NCBI GenBank assembly: GCA_030620115.1
Contig: JAUXFG010000112.1
Span: forward strand, 1-12,623
Direction of reading: 5' to 3'
From: Candidatus Fermentibacterota bacterium
GTDB lineage: Bacteria; JAFGKV01
DNA: 12,623 nucleotides
The translations under genes and the position numbers were made by a program. A model generated the notes under the pieces. The model saw only the letters and a program-made list of their open reading frames with translations, was not told where the DNA came from and did not search any database. Numbering within the stretch: position 1 is the first letter of the stretch; each line of letters opens with the position of its first letter. Positions 1 to 7,288 of the stretch are shown here, in pieces.

Positions 1-1005
1 AGGCCAGAAAGATGGTCCGAATTCATAGATCACATCGAGCAGATCATTGGTCGGCGCTTGTCCCACAGCCTCAAATGTCACGATCTCTGGATGTACCTCG
101 AAACTGCTGCTATCCCAATTGGCCCGGACGAGCTGGTACCCGACTAGGTACGGCCCGGCTTCGGCCTTCCAACTCGGAGGCGTCCAGTCATCGATGTTGG
201 CGATGACATCAACTTTTCCGTCGAGAGTGTATGATCGTGTTGACGGTGGGTCCCACCAATGACCGCTCTTCTCGATGTATGTGCCATCCGGCTCGTTCCT
301 CCTGAACTTGAGCTCGCTGATGCCTCCGTCTCCTCCGGGGATGCGGGGTGGATTGCTGTCTGTATACCCATCAAGAAGCGCCAAGGGATTCTCAACACCG
401 ACCGCATCCCACTCCCAGTAAGTGAGGCCCGGGTACGTCCGTCTCGACAGATGCACGTGGGGATTGGCCTTGAACCCGAAACCCACATCGGAGGACGGCT
501 TCGCCACCTGACCGATCACCTGGCCGACGGTGACTGCGTCGCCCACCACCCAAGGCTTGCGAGGATTCCCATCTCTGCCCAGATACGTAGTGTGCATATA
601 CGCCCACAACGGACCACCCAGGCCGGCAGAATCGTCCGCTATGTCCAGGCGGTGATAGTAGCGGTTGAGATTCCCGCGGAACATCAAGCGCCTTGTCCGC
701 GTCGTTCCCTCGATTGGCTGATCCTGTCCTGCTTCGACGAAACCGTCCGCCACCGCCCTCACCGGCTCACCTTCCGGTGCGATGATGTCCACCGCATGAT
801 GAAACGTACCCTTCTCTCCTGGAGGCTGCCCCCCCGCGAGACGAGAGCGATAGTCAAGGTAGTTTCCACCGATGGAAGTGTCGTTGGACGGCACGTTCAC
901 TGGCCAAGGAATGGCATCCGCTCCTCGGATCATCAAGGAATAGAGGAACAAAGCTACGAATAAAACGGCCACTACCGCGCTCAATTGGTTCTTTGGTTGC
1001 CTCAT
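1..1005 (-). CDS. M23-type (LytM-like) peptidase domain protein, 3' end cut by window edge
   Basis: This frame is open for 335 codons from the ATG at 1005 to the left edge with no stop, so the C-terminus is missing. Residues 1-30 form an export signal or membrane anchor (hydrophobic stretch AVVAVLFVALFLYSLM). The M23 zinc-peptidase signatures are all visible: HHAVDIIAP with H69 and D73 (the HxxxD ligands), YMH at 136-138, the lysostaphin-like VGDAVTVGQVIGQV strand at 154-167, and NPHVHL with H183 and H185 (the HxH motif). The family cleaves peptidoglycan cross-bridges or regulates amidases at the cell envelope. About 120 further residues follow the domain and are not recognised. The start lies 10 bases after the stop of the upstream beta-propeller gene, behind a G-rich stretch, so the two are probably cotranscribed. 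Some M23 relatives are inactive, but here all four expected ligand and catalytic positions are present. Confidence 0.85.
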   Translation of the reverse strand, partial: MRQPKNQLSAVVAVLFVALFLYSLMIRGADAIPWPVNVPSNDTSIGGNYLDYRSRLAGGQPPGEKGTFHHAVDIIAPEGEPVRAVADGFVEAGQDQPIEGTTRTRRLMFRGNLNRYYHRLDIADDSAGLGGPLWAYMHTTYLGRDGNPRKPWVVGDAVTVGQVIGQVAKPSSDVGFGFKANPHVHLSRRTYPGLTYWEWDAVGVENPLALLDGYTDSNPPRIPGGDGGISELKFRRNEPDGTYIEKSGHWWDPPSTRSYTLDGKVDVIANIDDWTPPSWKAEAGPYLVGYQLVRANWDSSSFEVHPEIVTFEAVGQAPTNDLLDVIYEFGPSFWP

Positions 1006-1015
1006 CTCCCACCCC

Positions 1016-2215
1016 CTACAACGAGATTTCATAGAGAACGAGGGTTATGTCCCCATCCGGCCAGGTAGGCGGTTCCAACCGCAGCACAAGATAAGCCCCT
1101 TCCGGGGTCATCTGTGCCGTGATGACACCGATAGTCGGAAGGCTCTCCTCATACAGCTCAGTCCCGGCGGTGTCGAAGATCTCCAGGCGAGCCGAGCTGC
1201 TGTCTCCTTGCGATGCGCAACCTACAACCAAGCTGCCGTCTCCAGAGATCTCAACGGAGCGGTAGGATCTGGCCTGAAAACCATCCGGATCCGTAGTGCT
1301 CCACTCGATAGAAGAAGTCGCGCGGGTGAGGCAATACAGCGTCCCCCTTGCCCCTAACACCGCGTGCTCACCATCGTCGCTGATATCGAGGTCCGCATGC
1401 CACGAGGCCGCTACATCGATCGGCGTTCCGAAAGCGCCTGTGCTATCGTTGAATATGATCTTTCCGGCCGGTGAGGGTAGCCCTTTCGAGAAGTAGGATA
1501 CGGAGAAACCGTGCGACGGAGTAGAGACGTCTATCTCTGGGTTGTAGCCCTCCAATCCGGGTAGCTGCATGGGTTCCACTCGAAGAATTGAGCCCGCACT
1601 GTCGAGTTCGAACACACTGTCCATCGTGCAGTAGGTGAATCGGGTACCATCATCAGAGACCGCTATGTTGTAGTGCGAAGGACGGATCCCCTCATGGCTC
1701 ACCGCCCCACTCGGGTCGCGGATGAGGTAATCATGGTAGACGTGGTCGAACTCACCATACTCTGGCATGGTCGATATCGACCATGGTCCAACGTCCGCCA
1801 GCCCGATCTTCCGGTAGGCCGTTCCCGTTACTTCCCAGACCAGCGCACCCTCTGCGTCCATCACCCGAATGTCTCCCACCCACGTCCATGTCTCTTCGTC
1901 TTCGAGTCGATTGGTGATGATCGCCACATAATTCCCAGACGCCGACAATACCGCGCTCTGGAACTGCGTGCTATCGCCCTCGGCAAACGTCCAGATCATC
2001 GTCTGTGCCCCCGTGTGGTCAACGGTGAACACGCCCGAATCAGTCCGGCAAACCACCAGTGGGTCTCCACTCCCGTCGTAGTGAATGCCAAAGTATTGAA
2101 TCTCCGCCCACTCCGCCGGCCTGGTAATCTCCCACACGGGCGTCAGAGTGAGACCAAATGCCGTGGTGATCCAGAGAATCGATATCAAGACCATAACCAT
2201 CTGTCTACGATGCAT
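1016..2215 (-). CDS. Exported beta-propeller-like (WD40/PQQ-type) protein
   Basis: This is a 399-residue protein of unknown function. The start at 2215 (MHRRQMVMVLIS) is preferred over an ATG 45 bases upstream because a GGAGG lies 6 bases before it and the signal peptide then starts at once (hydrophobic MVMVLISILWITTAFG). The mature part shows repeated blade-like strands with the pattern hydrophobic-S-D/G-D-G, for example AVSDDGTRFTYC, DISDDGEHAVLGARG and EISGDGSLVVGCASQ, with Trp-ending strands between them. That is typical of WD40/PQQ-like propellers that act as binding scaffolds in the periplasm or outside the cell. I see no catalytic motif. It is followed after 10 bases by the M23 peptidase gene, so a shared envelope role is plausible but inferred. 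Confidence 0.75.
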   Translation of the reverse strand: MHRRQMVMVLISILWITTAFGLTLTPVWEITRPAEWAEIQYFGIHYDGSGDPLVVCRTDSGVFTVDHTGAQTMIWTFAEGDSTQFQSAVLSASGNYVAIITNRLEDEETWTWVGDIRVMDAEGALVWEVTGTAYRKIGLADVGPWSISTMPEYGEFDHVYHDYLIRDPSGAVSHEGIRPSHYNIAVSDDGTRFTYCTMDSVFELDSAGSILRVEPMQLPGLEGYNPEIDVSTPSHGFSVSYFSKGLPSPAGKIIFNDSTGAFGTPIDVAASWHADLDISDDGEHAVLGARGTLYCLTRATSSIEWSTTDPDGFQARSYRSVEISGDGSLVVGCASQGDSSSARLEIFDTAGTELYEESLPTIGVITAQMTPEGAYLVLRLEPPTWPDGDITLVLYEISL

Positions 2216-2221
2216 GAGGAA

Positions 2222-2226
2222 CCTCC
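2222..2226 (-). promoter_or_regulatory. Shine-Dalgarno site fixing the beta-propeller start
   Basis: GGAGG on the minus strand lies 6 bases before the ATG at 2215. The upstream in-frame ATG at 2260 has no comparable site and would put 15 charged residues before the signal peptide. Confidence 0.7.
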
Positions 2227-2350
2227 ATTCCAAGAGAGAATACTTGCTTCCTTTGCTCATAGTCCATATGAGGCGGAAGTTCAGCCAGAAGCATCAGAAT
2301 AGCCTCGCAACCATATGTCTGAAAAGGACGCTGTACTGTATGAAAGAACG

Positions 2351-2370
2351 ATTATGTCGTGCGACATAAT
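2351..2370. promoter_or_regulatory. 20-base palindrome, operator-like
   Basis: ATTATGTCGTGCGACATAAT consists of two perfect 9-base arms around a TG centre. It lies about 135 bases before the beta-propeller start and 215 bases after the parB stop. A palindrome of this length with an AT-rich outer part and a tight 2-base centre fits a dimeric repressor site better than an RNA hairpin. It is not the canonical parS sequence, and the regulator is unknown. Confidence 0.45.
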
Positions 2371-2585
2371 TCATGATGAGCATGTTGGATCGCTTCCCGC
2401 TTGGCTGGGCCTCGGTCTCCAGAGACCACACGAGCCGGTGCGGTGCGACTGGTACCTGAGATTCGATATCATACGCGATCCTGTCGCACGCTATGGCGCT
2501 CTGCGCTGACATCTCGTATTTCCAAGTGCTTCGTGTCATGCAATCGGCCGGCATGTGTCTCACGCTCTTGTGATCTGCTCGATCA

Positions 2586-3371
2586 TCACGCCTCTCCCTT
2601 ATCATGAGGCCGTTTGATCAACAGAGTGGCGATTCTTTCCAATTCTTCGAACGATTGAAAGTGTATCTCGATCTTCCCCCTCTTGCCGCGATACTTGAGT
2701 CTGACCTTGGCGGCCAATGCCCCTTCGAACCTGTGCTGAAGCACCTCCATGTCGGGGTTCTTTGCTTGGGCAGCCTTTGCTCGGCGTGCGGACTTCTTCG
2801 CAATCCTCTCCATATCTTGTAGGGAGAGATCCCCCGCGATTACTGCGGTCGCGAGCATTTTCTGCTCCTCAAGGCTCGCTATCCTCAGCAGAGCTCTGGC
2901 GTGGGCAGGCGGCAGCCGCCCATCTGCCACAGCTTCCTGCAACTCCGGAGGAAGGGTAAGCAGCCGAAGCGCGTTTGCGATTGCCGGCTGGCTCTTCCCA
3001 ATCGTTTCGCCTAGCTTTTTCTGCGTTTGGCCTGTTCTTTCCAGCAGGTCCCTGTATGCTCTCGCCTCTTCAATGGGATTCAGATCCTCTCTCTGGATGT
3101 TCTCAACCAGCGCCAACGTGAGCAGCTCCGTGTCTTCGAGATTGCCTCTCACCACGGCGAGCACCGCCTCCAGACCTGCAAGGCGTGCGGCTCTGACTCT
3201 TCGCTCCCCAATGACAACCTCGTACCCACCCTCCACCTCGCGTACTACGATGGGTTGAAGCATGCCTTGCCGCTTCAACGATTCCGCCAGTTCAGTGAGG
3301 GACTTCTCTTCGAACTGTTGTCTGGGCTGCAACGGGCTGGGTTGTATCTCGTCAATTGGCAGGAGAGCCAT
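2586..3371 (-). CDS. parB: ParB/Spo0J-family chromosome partition protein
   Basis: This is a 261-residue ParB-family CTPase and DNA-binding clamp. From the ATG at 3371 the order is: N-terminal ParB/Srx domain with LQPRQQF, LAESLKRQGMLQPI and the CTP-binding GERRVRAARLAG motif (55-67); the ENIQREDLNPIEEA box (90-103); a helix-turn-helix with GKSQPAIANALRLLTLP (125-141); a basic Lys/Ala linker; and a C-terminal dimerisation domain (VRLKYRGKRGKIEIHFQSFEELERI). The ATG at 3371 is chosen for a GGAGGAGG 8 bases upstream. A GTG at 3425 would add 18 residues (DRSEEPKVSG and so on). With either start the usual N-terminal ParA-contacting segment (LGRGL-like) is absent. No parA is adjacent, and I found no TGTTTCACGTGAAACA-type parS in the window. 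A sigma70-like promoter lies at 3770-3797. Confidence 0.93.
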   Translation of the reverse strand: MALLPIDEIQPSPLQPRQQFEEKSLTELAESLKRQGMLQPIVVREVEGGYEVVIGERRVRAARLAGLEAVLAVVRGNLEDTELLTLALVENIQREDLNPIEEARAYRDLLERTGQTQKKLGETIGKSQPAIANALRLLTLPPELQEAVADGRLPPAHARALLRIASLEEQKMLATAVIAGDLSLQDMERIAKKSARRAKAAQAKNPDMEVLQHRFEGALAAKVRLKYRGKRGKIEIHFQSFEELERIATLLIKRPHDKGEA

Positions 3372-3379
3372 CGCTGTGG

Positions 3380-3387
3380 CCTCCTCC
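3380..3387 (-). promoter_or_regulatory. Shine-Dalgarno site fixing the parB start
   Basis: GGAGGAGG on the minus strand lies 8 bases before the ATG at 3371. The alternative GTG at 3425 has only AGGGGG at a 10-base distance. Confidence 0.6.
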
Positions 3388-3542
3388 GGTTTGCCACTGA
3401 CCTTTGGCTCTTCCGATCTATCCACGAGAACTCAACCCCCTGTCTGCGTCGAGCATGAAATACTCGATCGCTTCATTCCCTTATGTATTGTTTCATCTCT
3501 CTCCGTATCTCAGGTGCTCCCAACCTCATCATCCATCTCGAT

Positions 3543-3701
3543 TCATTCGTCTCTTCTCAGATACTCCTCGTCTCTGCCTTCATCCCATCGCCCACGGTGG
3601 AACCGCTGCCTTCTGTCCGTTCCGTGGCGGCTTGGCCCCAACAACCAACCAACGAGCATCATAGCAAGAGCTACCAGCTCGCATGATTGTCTGCCATGCA
3701 T
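3543..3701 (-). CDS. Putative 52-residue single-pass membrane protein
   Basis: This small ORF lies between the promoter at 3770-3797 and parB. Its predicted product has one hydrophobic helix near the N-terminus (ELVALAMMLVGWLLG, residues 8-22) followed by a highly charged tail rich in Arg, Asp and Glu ending LRRDE. That is the usual layout of a small inner-membrane protein with a cytoplasmic tail. The ribosome site is weak (GGAA, 4 bases before the ATG). I recognise no family. It could be a chance ORF in a 5' leader, but its hydrophobic-then-charged layout and the match to two neighbouring small membrane ORFs favour a real gene. Confidence 0.35.
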   Translation of the reverse strand: MHGRQSCELVALAMMLVGWLLGPSRHGTDRRQRFHRGRWDEGRDEEYLRRDE

Positions 3702-3769
3702 CTGTTCCGGATGAATTGCCCGCTGCCTCCTGCTTGGGCATAGTATGTCTCAACTTGCCGGTGTCACTC

Positions 3770-3797
3770 ATAGTAGGGTGTTGCGCGAGCCTGTCAA
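3770..3797 (-). promoter_or_regulatory. Sigma70-type promoter for the parB transcript
   Basis: On the minus strand a perfect -35 box TTGACA (3792-3797) is followed after 16 bases by TACTAT (3770-3775, 4 of 6 matches to TATAAT, followed by G). Transcription would start near 3763 and cover the 52-residue ORF and parB. A second TACTATG lies 30 bases downstream without a good -35 box. Confidence 0.6.
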
Positions 3798-3806
3798 GTA
3801 CGCAAC

Positions 3807-4055
3807 TCACAGACCGGGCAGCCCAACGAAGGGTAACAGGTGAAGGTCTTCACCAACGTTTATGTGTCTTGAGGCGCGAGAAATGCGTGTCAAGCTACGA
3901 AACCAACCGAAGTCCCCCGCTTGGCCTTTCATTCGTGCGAGCAACATCAACAACCCCGTGAGTACCAGCGTTGCTACCAGGAACAAGGGTCCTTGACACC
4001 AAACCTGATATCGATACAAATCCTCAACCATACTCGGAAGAATTGTGGGGGTCAT
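3807..4055 (-). CDS. Putative 82-residue membrane protein
   Basis: This small ORF begins MTPTILPSMVEDLYRYQVW and has one clear hydrophobic helix (LFLVATLVLTGLLMLLA, about residues 24-40) followed by a basic, mostly polar tail. Its ATG overlaps the TGA of the upstream 22-residue ORF as ATGA (4052-4055), which is typical of translational coupling and explains the lack of its own ribosome site. No family is recognised. It ends just before the parB promoter. Confidence 0.4.
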   Translation of the reverse strand: MTPTILPSMVEDLYRYQVWCQGPLFLVATLVLTGLLMLLARMKGQAGDFGWFRSLTRISRASRHINVGEDLHLLPFVGLPGL

Positions 4056-4120
4056 GGCCGGGTAATTGCGCTGAATAGCAAGATCAATGTGTAGACAGCA
4101 AGGACTAGAAGCAGCGCCAT
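4052..4120 (-). CDS. Putative 22-residue membrane microprotein
   Basis: MALLLVLAVYTLILLFSAITRP is essentially one transmembrane helix. AGGGG lies 4 bases before the ATG. The same frame is open upstream as far as the stop of the sorting-domain protein, so a longer product from a TTG (about 36 residues, with an acidic stretch LEEDD) is possible. The stop overlaps the next ORF as ATGA. No family is recognised, and ORFs this short can arise by chance. Confidence 0.3.
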   Translation of the reverse strand: MALLLVLAVYTLILLFSAITRP

Positions 4121-4180
4121 CAGACCCCTCAGACCCGCCCGATCATCCTCCTCGAGCCCCAAGACGATCAGTGCGATCGA

Positions 4181-5710
4181 CTACTTGAGCAGAATGATCT
4201 TTCGGGTGCCCGCGAACTCGTGTGCCTCCATCCTGCAGAGATACACTCCCGCCGGGAGGCCTCCCGCAGGCATCGCAACTTCGTGGCGCCCGGCAGGATA
4301 CTCACACTCGGCGATCTTTCTCACCATTTCGCCACTCAGATTGAAGAGCGAGAGCGAGCATTTCGCCTGAACGGGCACGGCAAACGATAGGATAGTTGTG
4401 TCATCAAACGGATTAGGATAATTCTGGTACAACACATACGCGCCCGCGGCAAGCTCGTGCTTCTCTCGATTGATGTAGTCCTCACTGCCCACCAGCAAGA
4501 GAAAGCTTTTCTTTTTCTCACAATCGAAGCGGTATTCCTTTTTGTACCGGAGGTCAAGACAGAGCTTGCCCGAGCTGTCCAGAATCACTGCTTCAGATGA
4601 TCCCGGTATCGATTCAGCATGCTCGAAGCGTAGCGTAACCAACGAGCTCGTGATGTTGGTCTCCACTACAAACTCCCACATAGCGCCACCGGAAGACGGG
4701 GGGCGGAAGTCCGTCGTCAAACGATCCGGAGACGCACTCCATTCCAAATGAGGGAAGTAGACGGAGACATATGAGCCTACGGGAGGCGGCTCACTCAGGT
4801 CCAAGGCATCCCTTGCTTCCAGTGCCGCTCCGGAGCACCCGAGATAGTTGTACGGATCCATCGCTTCTTCACAAGACGCAATGATCCGGATATACCATTG
4901 GATGGCCAGGTCCTCCATGAAGCCTGATGTGGTTTTTGGGGATCCAAGGGAGGCGCCCGCACCGGAGCGGGACGGAATCGTCAAGACAACGTCGGAACCG
5001 GAAAGGTTCTTGATTGCATATCCTTTCCACGGATCCAATTGTGTGATGGTTGACGGAATGTCCCAGAATCTTTCGTACAGGTAGGGCCCGTTGATCTTGG
5101 ACGAATCCACATCTACGTCGCTCCAACTCGCGGAAAAGTTGAATGGGAGACCGATATCGTTCCATCCGGGGTTGAGTGTGATGGGAAACGAATCCTCGGT
5201 GGACACGGACATCCCTGCCCCCGCATCAATTTGCTTTCCCAGTTCTCTCACAATCAGCCAAAACGCTTTGCCCGGAGCGAAGCCACCGGTATGAGGATAT
5301 TCTACCCAATCCCCGTTCTTGTACTCCTGGAAGCGCCACTCCGTGTCGTCGTATGTACCCAAATCATCGACCAACACATCGTCGGCAGTGGGGTTATCCA
5401 GTTCCACGGGCACGGAGATCATGCGATAGGCCGTCTGATCGGAGCCTCCGGTCGGGGATTCAGTAGCCACCAAATTGCTCACGCGGACTCTCACCGCATG
5501 TGACGACGCCTGCCAATTGAGGGGAGGATCATAGCTTACATGCATCCCGTCCGAAGCGAAAATGTAGTACTCAATGCCGCGGGAGGTGACCTCAATCCCT
5601 GGAATGGTCCCGGTGAATTGATTGACCTGTGCTGACATCTCCACAAGCGTGTAGGAAGACTCACCACCCTTCCGATACTGAAGACCGGCACCTTCCCACC
5701 CCCATATCAT
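4181..5710 (-). CDS. C-terminal part of frameshifted exported protein with type IX-style sorting domain
   Basis: This frame continues the gene at 5661-6599 after a one-base frame change, so its nominal ATG at 5710 is probably not a real start. In this ORF's numbering, residues 5-80 complete an Ig-like domain (LQYRKGGESSYT, TIPGIEVTSRGIEYYIFASDG). Residues 95-215 are a module common in FCB surface proteins (YRMISVPVE, DDLGTYDDTEWRFQEY, APGKAFWLI, PGWNDIGLPF). Residues 419-509 are a C-terminal sorting/FlgD-Ig-like domain with NYPNPFDDTTILSFAVP, GLPAGVYLCR and the basic end GTRKIILLK. Such domains direct proteins across the outer membrane by type IX secretion and are cleaved on attachment. The intact gene would encode about 805 residues. 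It could be a true pseudogene or an assembly error; all downstream codons look intact. Confidence 0.85.
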   Translation of the reverse strand: MIWGWEGAGLQYRKGGESSYTLVEMSAQVNQFTGTIPGIEVTSRGIEYYIFASDGMHVSYDPPLNWQASSHAVRVRVSNLVATESPTGGSDQTAYRMISVPVELDNPTADDVLVDDLGTYDDTEWRFQEYKNGDWVEYPHTGGFAPGKAFWLIVRELGKQIDAGAGMSVSTEDSFPITLNPGWNDIGLPFNFSASWSDVDVDSSKINGPYLYERFWDIPSTITQLDPWKGYAIKNLSGSDVVLTIPSRSGAGASLGSPKTTSGFMEDLAIQWYIRIIASCEEAMDPYNYLGCSGAALEARDALDLSEPPPVGSYVSVYFPHLEWSASPDRLTTDFRPPSSGGAMWEFVVETNITSSLVTLRFEHAESIPGSSEAVILDSSGKLCLDLRYKKEYRFDCEKKKSFLLLVGSEDYINREKHELAAGAYVLYQNYPNPFDDTTILSFAVPVQAKCSLSLFNLSGEMVRKIAECEYPAGRHEVAMPAGGLPAGVYLCRMEAHEFAGTRKIILLK

Positions 5711-6599
5711 CCGTAATGGATACCGTGACGGTCAGGTCGCTTCCCTCCTGGGCAGTATCCAACGGAGTGTGGGTTATGGATGGTGGTTGGTCGCCCTCAA
5801 TCCATAGTTCGACATCATCGACGAATACACCCACCGAGGTGATAGACCAATCGCTCACGAAACGGTACGCTATCCAAACCTCTGGTTCTCCAGTGAGATC
5901 ACCAAGCTGGTAGACATCCGTGAGGTCAAACTCCTGATCCACCCAATCATGAGATTGGCCGCAAGCCCTGTACCCGGCGAAATACTCGCCATCCTTGGAA
6001 GCGTACCAGCTGAACCAATCATACCAGTTCTCGCCGTAGTTCAGCTCACAGTCAATCCAGTAGTGAAAGAGAAGTGTGGCATCCGTGGCGGAGCTCAAAT
6101 CGAATGGACCCCAAACCATATATGTTCTCAGACTATCCGGGTAGTCATCGGTAGCAGGATGAAGATCGGGAACTCCCGAATCATGCGCCCCCGCACACCA
6201 GGCGCTGTGAGTGCCATCAAAGGACATGTAGTCGCTCATGCCCCAGAAATAGGGCTGATATCCAGGGGCATAGTATACATCCCAGTCATTCGTCTTTGGG
6301 AAGCTATCCTCAAAGCCCTCCGCCAAGATGCGGTGCCATCCCTCTGAGGATTCAGGCTTTCCGGTGGCTTGGCTGTTGTTACCCGGGCGAGATCCCCTGT
6401 TCATCGTCGCTGTCTGAACCAATCTTGGCGTCTTGGCAACCAGCCCCGAGAGGGTGATTGCATGTGGTTGAACTGTAATACCAGCTGTATGCCTGCTGCG
6501 GTATCCCTTTGAATCCTCCGGTGCACGAGCAGTGCTCGGCAAGGAAGAATGACACAAGAGTAGCAATAGGGCCATTACCAAGGGAAAACATACTCTCAT
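5661..6599 (-). CDS. N-terminal part of frameshifted exported protein, MAM/immune-inhibitor-like domain
   Basis: The start at 6599 has GGAGGG 4 bases upstream; a TTG one codon earlier is less likely. Residues 1-26 are a clear signal peptide (MALLLLLCHSSLPSTARA). Residues 93-268 form a jelly-roll/MAM-like domain of the immune inhibitor A type (EGFEDSFP, GTHSAWCAGAHDSG, GPFDLSSATDATLLFHYW, ISVGVFVDDVELWIE-type end), a carbohydrate- or protein-binding fold often found beside peptidases. No peptidase domain is present. From 272 an Ig-like domain begins (PPSITHTPLD, DLTVTVSITDD), but after residue 300 the frame is lost and ends 12 codons later. Removing one G from GGGGGTGGG (5695-5703) restores DDMGVEGAGLQYR, in line with the domain. 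See the 4181-5710 entry for the rest. Confidence 0.85.
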   Translation of the reverse strand: MRVCFPLVMALLLLLCHSSLPSTARAPEDSKGYRSRHTAGITVQPHAITLSGLVAKTPRLVQTATMNRGSRPGNNSQATGKPESSEGWHRILAEGFEDSFPKTNDWDVYYAPGYQPYFWGMSDYMSFDGTHSAWCAGAHDSGVPDLHPATDDYPDSLRTYMVWGPFDLSSATDATLLFHYWIDCELNYGENWYDWFSWYASKDGEYFAGYRACGQSHDWVDQEFDLTDVYQLGDLTGEPEVWIAYRFVSDWSITSVGVFVDDVELWIEGDQPPSITHTPLDTAQEGSDLTVTVSITDDMGVGRCRSSVSEGW

Positions 6600-6627
6600 C
6601 AAGCCCTCCTCTCACACATGCCGTGGC

Positions 6628-6817
6628 TAAGGGTTCGCAGTCTTGGTGCACAGATTTGCCGCAGAATTGATCTCCCCCATGTAGGGGCATCCGCCAGCTG
6701 GCGGACCGTGCCCACGGGCCTGCCACGGCGGAGCCTTAGCGCAGACCGGAGGCGTAGTCCCGCGTACCGCGCGGGATGAAGACGGGATCAAAATGTGAAG
6801 TCATTTCTGCGCAAACC
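6628..6817 (+). repeat. MITE/REP-like dispersed element, copy 1
   Basis: This roughly 190 bp element is shared with 10395-10559 in the opposite orientation. Shared blocks include TAAGGGTTCGCA, GCACAGATTTGCCGCAGAATTG-like (6649-6670), CCCATGTAGGGGCA, GCGGGATGAAG and an AAATGTGAA block. Its ends are imperfect inverted repeats: GGTTTGCGCAGAAATG from the 6817 side against GGTTCGCAGTTATGG-like in the other copy. The middle holds the 16-base palindrome TCCGCCAGCTGGCGGA (6690-6705) in a stretch about 40 bases longer than copy 2. It fills the gap between the anchored Ig-like gene and the MAM-domain gene, ending 28 bases before that ATG. No transposase is encoded. Confidence 0.75.
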
Positions 6818-7288
6818 ATAGGGTCGATCAGGCGGATCCGGAAGCTGGTCTTTCCCGTTACCATCACCTTTTGCCCCGATGACAACCACCGCGACTGCTC
6901 CTCCCACCACTGCACCGCCAATAGCCAACCACAGCGTCTTTCTTCCATCTTTTCTCGTGCTTTGACTTGAAGGCATGGGAAGAACCGTACTTTCGAGAAA
7001 CTCTACGGCTGGGCTCACCGTGACCATGATGTAGGATTCGTCATCAGGATAGCGATCCATTTGCTTCCCATTGCCTGCGACCGCGGAAAGATAGTACTCC
7101 ACCCCTGGCGGCGAGACCATCCCTCCAGGAATCTCCGCAGTCTGGATCTTCCCCCTCTCACTCTGAAATGGGGCGGACTGAGACATCTCTTCTCCGACAC
7201 GGCGATAGTGGAGCAGCGTGGTGGCATCCCATCCCGAAATCTGGTCTACCGAAACCAGTACCGGATCACGGGCCTGTGCCCGGATCAC
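6788..7288 (-). CDS. Ig-like domain protein with C-terminal membrane helix, N-terminus uncertain
   Basis: The ORF from GTG encodes 166 residues. Residues 1-92 form an Ig-like domain similar to the one in the frameshifted 805-residue protein nearby (LLHYRRVGEE, AEIPGGMVSPPGVEYYLSAVAGNG, PDDESYIMVTV). Residues 119-138 are a Gly/Ala/Val-rich transmembrane helix (LWLAIGGAVVGGAVAVVVIG) after a basic patch, followed by a short tail LPDPPDRP. The domain homology starts 5 codons before the GTG (IHHTP), where the frame hits a TGA. An ATG at 7310 with GGGAGG 9 bases upstream is one base out of frame, so the 5' end probably carries a one-base change and any signal peptide is missing. The last 10 residues and the stop come from repeat copy 1. 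Function unknown; probably envelope-anchored or a gene remnant. Confidence 0.6.
   Translation of the reverse strand: MIRAQARDPVLVSVDQISGWDATTLLHYRRVGEEMSQSAPFQSERGKIQTAEIPGGMVSPPGVEYYLSAVAGNGKQMDRYPDDESYIMVTVSPAVEFLESTVLPMPSSQSTRKDGRKTLWLAIGGAVVGGAVAVVVIGAKGDGNGKDQLPDPPDRPYGLRRNDFTF

Larger units (their letters stand above)
2216..2585. other. 370-base spacer between parB and the beta-propeller gene, no gene recognised
   Basis: The reading frames here are short, rich in Arg, His, Met and Ser, and resemble no protein family I know, including a minus-strand frame of about 100 codons (2294-2605) that would also overlap the parB end. The spacer holds a near-perfect 20-base palindrome (2351-2370) and a short inverted repeat GGTCTC-CA-GAGACC-like at about 2416-2429. 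It probably carries the promoter and control region for the beta-propeller/M23 pair, but I could not assign convincing -35/-10 boxes. Confidence 0.5.

Noticed and set aside
259-963. 234-codon plus-strand ORF
   Set aside because: It lies antisense to the M23 peptidase gene, whose signature motifs are unmistakable; its own translation is rich in His, Arg and Ile without any domain.
1673-2302. 209-codon plus-strand ORF
   Set aside because: Antisense to the exported beta-propeller gene; Arg/His/Pro-rich shadow translation and no ribosome site.
2294-2605. 103-codon minus-strand ORF between parB and the beta-propeller gene
   Set aside because: Composition is not protein-like, it overlaps the parB end, and it spans a palindrome; no family resemblance.
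2749-3258. 169-codon plus-strand ORF
   Set aside because: Ser/Arg/Ala-rich antisense shadow of parB.
3994-4021. Plus-strand TTGACA followed after 16 bases by TACAAA
   Set aside because: No plus-strand gene follows, and the second box is poor; probably chance.
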